From NCBI GenBank assembly GCA_031424015.1, contig JANPGR010000058.1:1-7843 (forward strand): a DNA stretch of 7,843 nt, in the 5' to 3' direction. Position numbers and translations under genes: made by a program. Shown in pieces: positions 4,721 through 7,843 of the stretch. Position 1 is the stretch's first letter, and each line of letters starts with the position of its first letter. The stretch is from JANPGR01 sp031424015. GTDB taxonomy: Bacteria; Patescibacteriota; Minisyncoccia; Phycocordibacterales; UBA1006. The notes below the pieces were generated by a model that was not told where the DNA came from, made no database searches, and worked only from the letters and a program-made list of their open reading frames with translations.

Positions 4721-4728
4721 AGGTTTCT

Positions 4729-5679
4729 ATGGAACATATCAATCTGGATAGCTTGCTCAGACCGCATAGTTGGGACGAATATATCGGTCAGCGTGATACC
4801 AAACGCGCTATCAACGTACATCTCGAGGCGAGCCAGGCCAGAGGGGCACAGCCAGAACATATGCTGTTGTATGGTCCACCTGGTCTGGGCAAGACCACCC
4901 TCTCCCTGTTGATCGCCCAGACAGTGGGCGGCAATCTGAAATCGACATCGGGACCAGCCCTGGAAAAGGTGGGGGATGTGGCGTCACTGTTGACCAATCT
5001 GTCCGCAGGGGATATCTTGTTCGTCGACGAGATCCACAGGTTGAACAAAATGATCGAAGAAGTCCTCTATCCAGCATTGGAGCGTGGAGTTTTGGATATT
5101 ATGATCGGCAAAGGACCCAGCGCACGTACGGTCCAGCTGGATCTGCCGCCGTTTACCCTCGTCGCTGCGACGACACGTATCGCCCTGTTGTCTGCGCCAT
5201 TGCGTGCCCGATTTAGCGGTGGGGTGTATCGACTGGATCCATATAGTGATGACGAAATGGTCCAAATCATACAGCGTTCGGCAGATATATTGTCTATGGA
5301 TCTAGAATCTGGGGCTATTACTACGATCGTGCGTGCGGCGCGTGCTACGCCTCGTACAGCGAATTATCTACTGAAACGCGTCCGTGATTACGCCGAGGTC
5401 CACAAAGTAGGCTATACAGCCGATACAGCAAAACTAGCACTAGAGATGCTGGGTGTAGACGATCGAGGATTGGGCAAGATAGATCGTGAATATTTGAAAG
5501 CCCTGTCAGAGAAATTCTCCGGAGGGCCGACTGGGATAAAGACTCTGGCTGCCGCACTGGACGAAGACGAGGGGACGCTGGAGGATGTTATCGAGCCGTA
5601 CCTGATGCGACTCGGATTCATCGAGCGTACTTCTCGTGGTCGTATGATTACCGATCATGGACGCGAGCATGTGGAGTAG
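4729..5679 (+). CDS. ruvB: Holliday junction branch-migration ATPase RuvB
   Basis: A 316-aa RuvB, the AAA+ motor that with RuvA drives branch migration of Holliday junctions in recombinational repair. Visible motifs: N-terminal LLRPHSWDEYIGQ (9-21), Walker A GPPGLGKTT (49-57), Walker B LFVDEIHRLN (97-106), sensor 1 VAATTR (145-150), the arginine finger region PLRARF (157-162, Arg161), sensor 2 ATPRTANYLLKRVRDYA (206-222) and the C-terminal winged helix with GGPTGIKTLAAAL, EPYLMRLGFIERTSRGR (265-305). It is slightly shorter than the usual 330-350 aa because the ends are trimmed; no motif is lost. Small changes are IALLSAP for the common AGLLSSP in sensor 1 and TSRGR for TPRGR in the wing. The gene is richer in G+C than its neighbours. 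No ruvA or ruvC is adjacent, and it has its own promoter. Confidence 0.97.
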   Translation: MEHINLDSLLRPHSWDEYIGQRDTKRAINVHLEASQARGAQPEHMLLYGPPGLGKTTLSLLIAQTVGGNLKSTSGPALEKVGDVASLLTNLSAGDILFVDEIHRLNKMIEEVLYPALERGVLDIMIGKGPSARTVQLDLPPFTLVAATTRIALLSAPLRARFSGGVYRLDPYSDDEMVQIIQRSADILSMDLESGAITTIVRAARATPRTANYLLKRVRDYAEVHKVGYTADTAKLALEMLGVDDRGLGKIDREYLKALSEKFSGGPTGIKTLAAALDEDEGTLEDVIEPYLMRLGFIERTSRGRMITDHGREHVE

Positions 5680-5699
5680 TCTTGAGTACTATATCTCTG

Positions 5700-5747
5700 G
5701 TATCAGAATTCTGATACTTGACTATCAGAATTTGGATAGTATACTAT
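5700..5747. promoter_or_regulatory. Tandem palindromic operators over the ATPase promoter
   Basis: An 18-bp perfect palindrome with TATCAGAATTCTGATA at its core lies at 5700-5717. A related imperfect one, ACTATC-N8-GATAGT, lies at 5721-5740, with centres 22 bp apart (about two helical turns, same DNA face). Both share TATCAGAATT. A third perfect 12-bp palindrome, ATAGTATACTAT, covers the -10 at 5736-5747. The second and third overlap the promoter, as expected for repressor sites. Confidence 0.65.
5718..5745 (+). promoter_or_regulatory. Promoter of the DUF4143 ATPase gene
   Basis: TTGACT (5718-5723), a 16-base spacer and TATACT (5740-5745). The -10 ends 9 bases before the ATG at 5755, so the transcript would be leaderless or nearly so. 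TATAAT at 5745-5750 is a better hexamer but its spacing (21) and its closeness to the ATG argue against it. Confidence 0.6.
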
Positions 5748-5754
5748 AATTATT

Positions 5755-6873
5755 ATGAATATACAGAGAATTATTCAAAAACAGATAGAGTTAAAACTCT
5801 TTCAATCTAGAGCTATTATTATCTATGGCCCTAGACAATCAGGTAAAACCACTTTGGCACGCAAGATTTTAGAAAAATTTCCTGAAAGGGGCATTTTTTT
5901 GAACTGTGAATTACTCTCTGATAGGTCTTGTCTTGTTGTGGGGGTACCAGACTTACTCAAAGAGAGAATAGGGGGTGCACAAATTGTAGTATTGGATGAA
6001 GCACAAACGATTATTGATATTGGGATGATATTGAAAAACTTTGTGGATACCTATCCTGAAATACAAATCATAGCAACAGGATCTAGCTCTTTTGATCTAG
6101 CGAATAGGATTAGCGAGCCTATGACAGGTAGGTTTTATGAGTTTGTGTTGTGGCCCCTTTCTTTTGCAGAAATTATGTCTAGTGGTATAGAGTATTCCCT
6201 CGATGATATGATGCTATATGGTATGTACCCTAGTGTAGTGACTGCTGATATAGTCGACAAAAAAGATAGACTCAATAATATTGCGGTGAATTATCTCTAT
6301 AAAGATATATTTAGTCTGGAGCAGATTAAAAAACCTATAATCTTTGAAAACCTAGTAAAATATCTAGCCCTGAATACAGGAACAATGATCTCGACCGGAG
6401 AGATTGCTAGTATCCTCGGAACGAATAGGGCAACAGTAGAGAGGTATGTTGGTCTTATGGAGCAGGCATTTATAATAAAGAAACTCTATTCTTTTTCTCG
6501 AAATAAATCCAACGAGCTAAAGAAGTCCTATAAAGTTTATTTTTTAGATATTGGACTCAGGAATGCTATTGTCGGTAACAATCAAACATCAGTATCTGAA
6601 TCAGAAAAAGGTTTATTATTTGAAAACTTTTTTATTATAGAGAGGATAAAATTTCTAAAAAATCAAGGAATTTATTCGTCACAATATTTCTGGCGTACCT
6701 ATGAAAAACAAGAAATAGATCTCATCGAGGAATATGATAACATACTACATTTGTATGAGTGTAAATACAGCAAAGCAAATTTTACTAAATCTTTATATGA
6801 TTTTGCGAAAGAATACACCAATGCAAAGCCACATTTAGTAAATAAGGAAAATATACAACAATTTTTAATCTAA
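5755..6873 (+). CDS. AAA family ATPase with DUF4143 C-terminal domain
   Basis: A 372-aa full-length member of the AAA/DUF4143 ATPases. The P-loop domain has Walker A GPRQSGKTT (25-33), Walker B IVVLDEAQ (77-84), sensor-like IIATGSSS (105-112) and the family block RISEPMTGRFYEFVLWPLSFAEI (118-140). A winged-helix-like segment follows (GEIASILGTNRATVERYVGLMEQAFIIKKL, 215-244). DUF4143 then shows KVYFLDIGLRNAI (260-272), EKGLLFENF (284-292) and a restriction-endonuclease-like pattern with Glu320, Asp322, Glu335 and Lys337 (EID, YECK). The family is abundant in bacteria and archaea, sometimes linked to mobile DNA or toxin-like roles, but has no firm function. The gene has its own operator-studded promoter and no clear terminator before the next promoter. 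It is more AT-rich than ruvB, which suggests a different history. Confidence 0.92.
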   Translation: MNIQRIIQKQIELKLFQSRAIIIYGPRQSGKTTLARKILEKFPERGIFLNCELLSDRSCLVVGVPDLLKERIGGAQIVVLDEAQTIIDIGMILKNFVDTYPEIQIIATGSSSFDLANRISEPMTGRFYEFVLWPLSFAEIMSSGIEYSLDDMMLYGMYPSVVTADIVDKKDRLNNIAVNYLYKDIFSLEQIKKPIIFENLVKYLALNTGTMISTGEIASILGTNRATVERYVGLMEQAFIIKKLYSFSRNKSNELKKSYKVYFLDIGLRNAIVGNNQTSVSESEKGLLFENFFIIERIKFLKNQGIYSSQYFWRTYEKQEIDLIEEYDNILHLYECKYSKANFTKSLYDFAKEYTNAKPHLVNKENIQQFLI

Positions 6874-6905
6874 CAGATACCACATAACACCATATTTGTT
6901 ACTAC

Positions 6906-6934
6906 TTGACAAATCAAGAGAGAGAGAGTAATCT
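6906..6934 (+). promoter_or_regulatory. Promoter with (GA)n spacer for the secreted protein
   Basis: TTGACA (6906-6911), a 17-base spacer with an alternating AG tract, and TAATCT (6929-6934). The -35 is exact consensus. TTGACAAATC followed by the GA tract is nearly identical to the minus-strand promoter at 4578. The leader would be about 36 bases, AT-rich, without a Shine-Dalgarno site. Confidence 0.7.
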
Positions 6935-6976
6935 AAAGGCAAAGTTCGTATTTTTTAACATAATAAATTAGTAAAA

Positions 6977-7600
6977 ATGAAAAAAGTAGTATTTTGCTTA
7001 CTTGTCTTTTTCTGTGCATTGACGGCTCCGGCTTCTGCACAACGTATTTGGATTCTGGAGGGAGAGGCGCCTTGTGACGGGTGTTTACCTGATTTTAACT
7101 ACAGTAATGAAAAAGCCCTGTCTCAAGCTGAGTATTTCCAAAAAATGCTGGTATTTTACGAGTATGGAAAATATATTCCAAAAACCGAGGACGAGATCCT
7201 CGACAGTCTCACTCAAAGAACTATTGCGCTTTATCAGCAACTCGTTAGCCGTATCGACAAAGATATTGAATTCGAAGAGTGGGTTCAGGATAGTGAGGAA
7301 ATCAAGAGAGATCCTGACTTCAAAAACCTCTTTGAGTACAAGGAAGAAGTACCTTTCATCGGGCAGCCAATATTTTTCCTCGATGAAAGTAGAGCATTTT
7401 CCGTTCCATTCGTCACAATTGTAACCCGAAATCAAAAAAGGTACACGTATCACATTACTATAAACGGTGTGTATTCTTGGAAAGATAATGAGCACTGGAC
7501 CCATACAGAAGGAGAATATATAAATAAACATACTATCAGTGCATATCTCAAAGGGGTGAATATGGCTCTTGAGTATATTATCACCAATGGCGCCGGCTAA
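6977..7600 (+). CDS. Secreted protein with signal peptide, unknown function
   Basis: A 207-aa protein that I do not recognise. Residues 1-21 form a clear Sec signal peptide: MKK, the hydrophobic VVFCLLVFFCAL, then an APASA cleavage site before Gln22. The next segment contains a CDGC motif (Cys33 and Cys36), which could form a disulfide or bind metal, but the region does not look like thioredoxin. The remainder is acidic and mixed, with no further membrane segment, so the mature protein of about 186 aa is probably exported and soluble. Residues 145-168 (VTIVTRNQKRYTYHITINGVYSW) look like beta strands. There is no lipobox. The gene forms its own transcription unit between a (GA)n-spacer promoter and a strong terminator, which suggests it is well expressed. 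It is too short for a typical surface adhesin. Confidence 0.8.
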   Translation: MKKVVFCLLVFFCALTAPASAQRIWILEGEAPCDGCLPDFNYSNEKALSQAEYFQKMLVFYEYGKYIPKTEDEILDSLTQRTIALYQQLVSRIDKDIEFEEWVQDSEEIKRDPDFKNLFEYKEEVPFIGQPIFFLDESRAFSVPFVTIVTRNQKRYTYHITINGVYSWKDNEHWTHTEGEYINKHTISAYLKGVNMALEYIITNGAG

Positions 7601-7620
7601 AAACTTTTAGGTCTAATAAA

Positions 7621-7671
7621 AAACCACCAGAGAAAAGTCGTAGTGATTTTTCTGTGGTGGTTTTTCTTTTT
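7621..7671 (+). terminator. Strong rho-independent terminator
   Basis: AAACCACCAGAGAAAA (7621-7636) pairs with the TTTTCTGTGGTGGTTT arm (7648-7663) with a single G-G mismatch around an 11-base loop. A long T-rich tail (TTTTTCTTTTT) follows. It begins 20 bases after the stop of the secreted-protein gene. The outer ACCACC/GGTGGT core is the same as in the terminator at 402. Confidence 0.9.
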
Positions 7672-7706
7672 CATCAAAACAGGTAATGAGTGTTTTTTTG
7701 CTCGTC

Positions 7707-7728
7707 ATTGCGGCCCCCGAGCCGCAAT
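7707..7728. repeat. GC-rich palindrome of the GTCATTGCGG type
   Basis: ATTGCGGC (7707-7714) pairs exactly with GCCGCAAT (7721-7728) around CCCCGA; it is preceded by CGTC and followed by CCAGGA. The CGTCATTGCGG...CCGCAATCC arrangement resembles widespread dispersed palindromic repeats. On the minus strand it follows the GIY-YIG stop but is trailed by A rather than T, so it is not a normal terminator for that gene. Confidence 0.6.
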
Positions 7729-7756
7729 CCAGGAGTTTGTATAGGAAACAGTATCA

Positions 7757-7843
7757 TTACAAAGTTTCTGAGATATCTAACCATTGTGGATTCAAATCTT
7801 CGATCAGCTTTATTTTCCATTCTCGTTTCCAATTTTTTATATT
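7757..7843 (-). CDS. GIY-YIG endonuclease-like protein, C-terminal fragment
   Basis: Only the last 28 codons and the TAA (7759-7757) are inside the window; the gene begins beyond the right edge. The visible residues, KNWKREWKIKLIEDLNPQWLD, match the C-terminal helix of small single-domain GIY-YIG proteins (YhbQ/UvrC N-terminal-like, about 80-100 aa), whose pattern is K-x-W-x-R-x-x-K-x-x-LIE-x-x-NP-x-W-x-D-L. The catalytic GIY and YIG strands, Arg and Glu are not visible. Such proteins are common in Patescibacteria and are often annotated as nucleases, though many have no known role. The identification rests on a short but characteristic tail. Confidence 0.75.
   Translation of the reverse strand, partial: NIKNWKREWKIKLIEDLNPQWLDISETL

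Noticed and set aside
4437..4860. Overlapping frames of 104, 63 and 116 codons before and across the ruvB start
   Set aside because: They cross the 19-bp palindrome or the ruvB coding region in other frames and show no recognisable protein features.
7085..7531. 148-codon minus-strand frame opposite the secreted-protein gene
   Set aside because: Lies entirely antisense to a gene with a clear signal peptide, promoter and terminator; a shadow frame.
1..7843. tRNA genes or CRISPR arrays
   Set aside because: No T-loop GTTCRA context within a cloverleaf and no regularly spaced repeats were found; the two-copy repeat at 2586 and 3243 is separated by a gene.

Overview
The window looks like accessory-rich chromosomal DNA from a small-genome bacterium, most likely a Candidate Phyla Radiation (Patescibacteria) member. 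The evidence is indirect: intergenic DNA is AT-rich, recognisable Shine-Dalgarno sites are scarce, -10 boxes sit so close to start codons that several mRNAs must be leaderless or nearly so, RuvB (316 aa) and bL28 (81 aa) are compact, and DUF4143 ATPases and small GIY-YIG proteins of this kind are common in that group. All ten genes end in TAA or TAG, none in TGA, and none has an internal TGA, so the standard code reads them.

Layout, left to right. 1-140: a GC-rich hairpin stretch and a promoter with a (GA)n spacer. 141-416 (+): a 91-aa possible HTH protein whose coding region contains a perfect 16-bp inverted repeat; it ends in a terminator shared with the convergent gene. 425-1243 and 1279-1893 (-): a probable two-gene unit, an M50 site-2-type membrane protease followed by a membrane protein with two carboxypeptidase-regulatory-like beta domains. 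1927-2172 (+): rpmB (bL28), divergent from the protease. 2173-2672: no gene, but a terminator, nested palindromes and the first of two direct repeats. 2673-3212 (+): a 179-aa protein resembling CheD-fold cysteine deamidases. 3243-3293: a bidirectional terminator. 3334-4242 (-): a 302-aa protein with an N-terminal segment resembling effector-associated domain 11 (EAD11) of prokaryotic conflict systems. 4243-4728: no credible protein gene, but a GC-rich segment closed by a long inverted repeat behind a perfect-consensus minus-strand promoter (candidate structured RNA), then a 19-bp perfect hairpin. 4729-5679 (+): ruvB. 5700-5747: tandem palindromes on the promoter of 5755-6873 (+), an AAA ATPase with DUF4143. 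6977-7600 (+): a secreted protein of unknown function between a (GA)n-spacer promoter and a strong terminator. 7757-7843 (-): the C-terminal end of a GIY-YIG endonuclease-like protein, cut by the window edge.

rpmB and ruvB are ordinary housekeeping genes. The protease and its neighbour suggest an envelope function. The most unusual block is 2586-4580: a direct-repeat-bounded CheD-like gene facing a stand-alone EAD11-like gene with a candidate structured RNA upstream, all visibly more AT-rich (except the RNA) than ruvB. It may be a conflict or defence module, but no effector or sensor NTPase fused to a partner EAD is visible here, so this is inference. A second signal is a promoter with a conserved (GA)n spacer found three times, in front of the 91-aa unit, the candidate RNA and the secreted protein.
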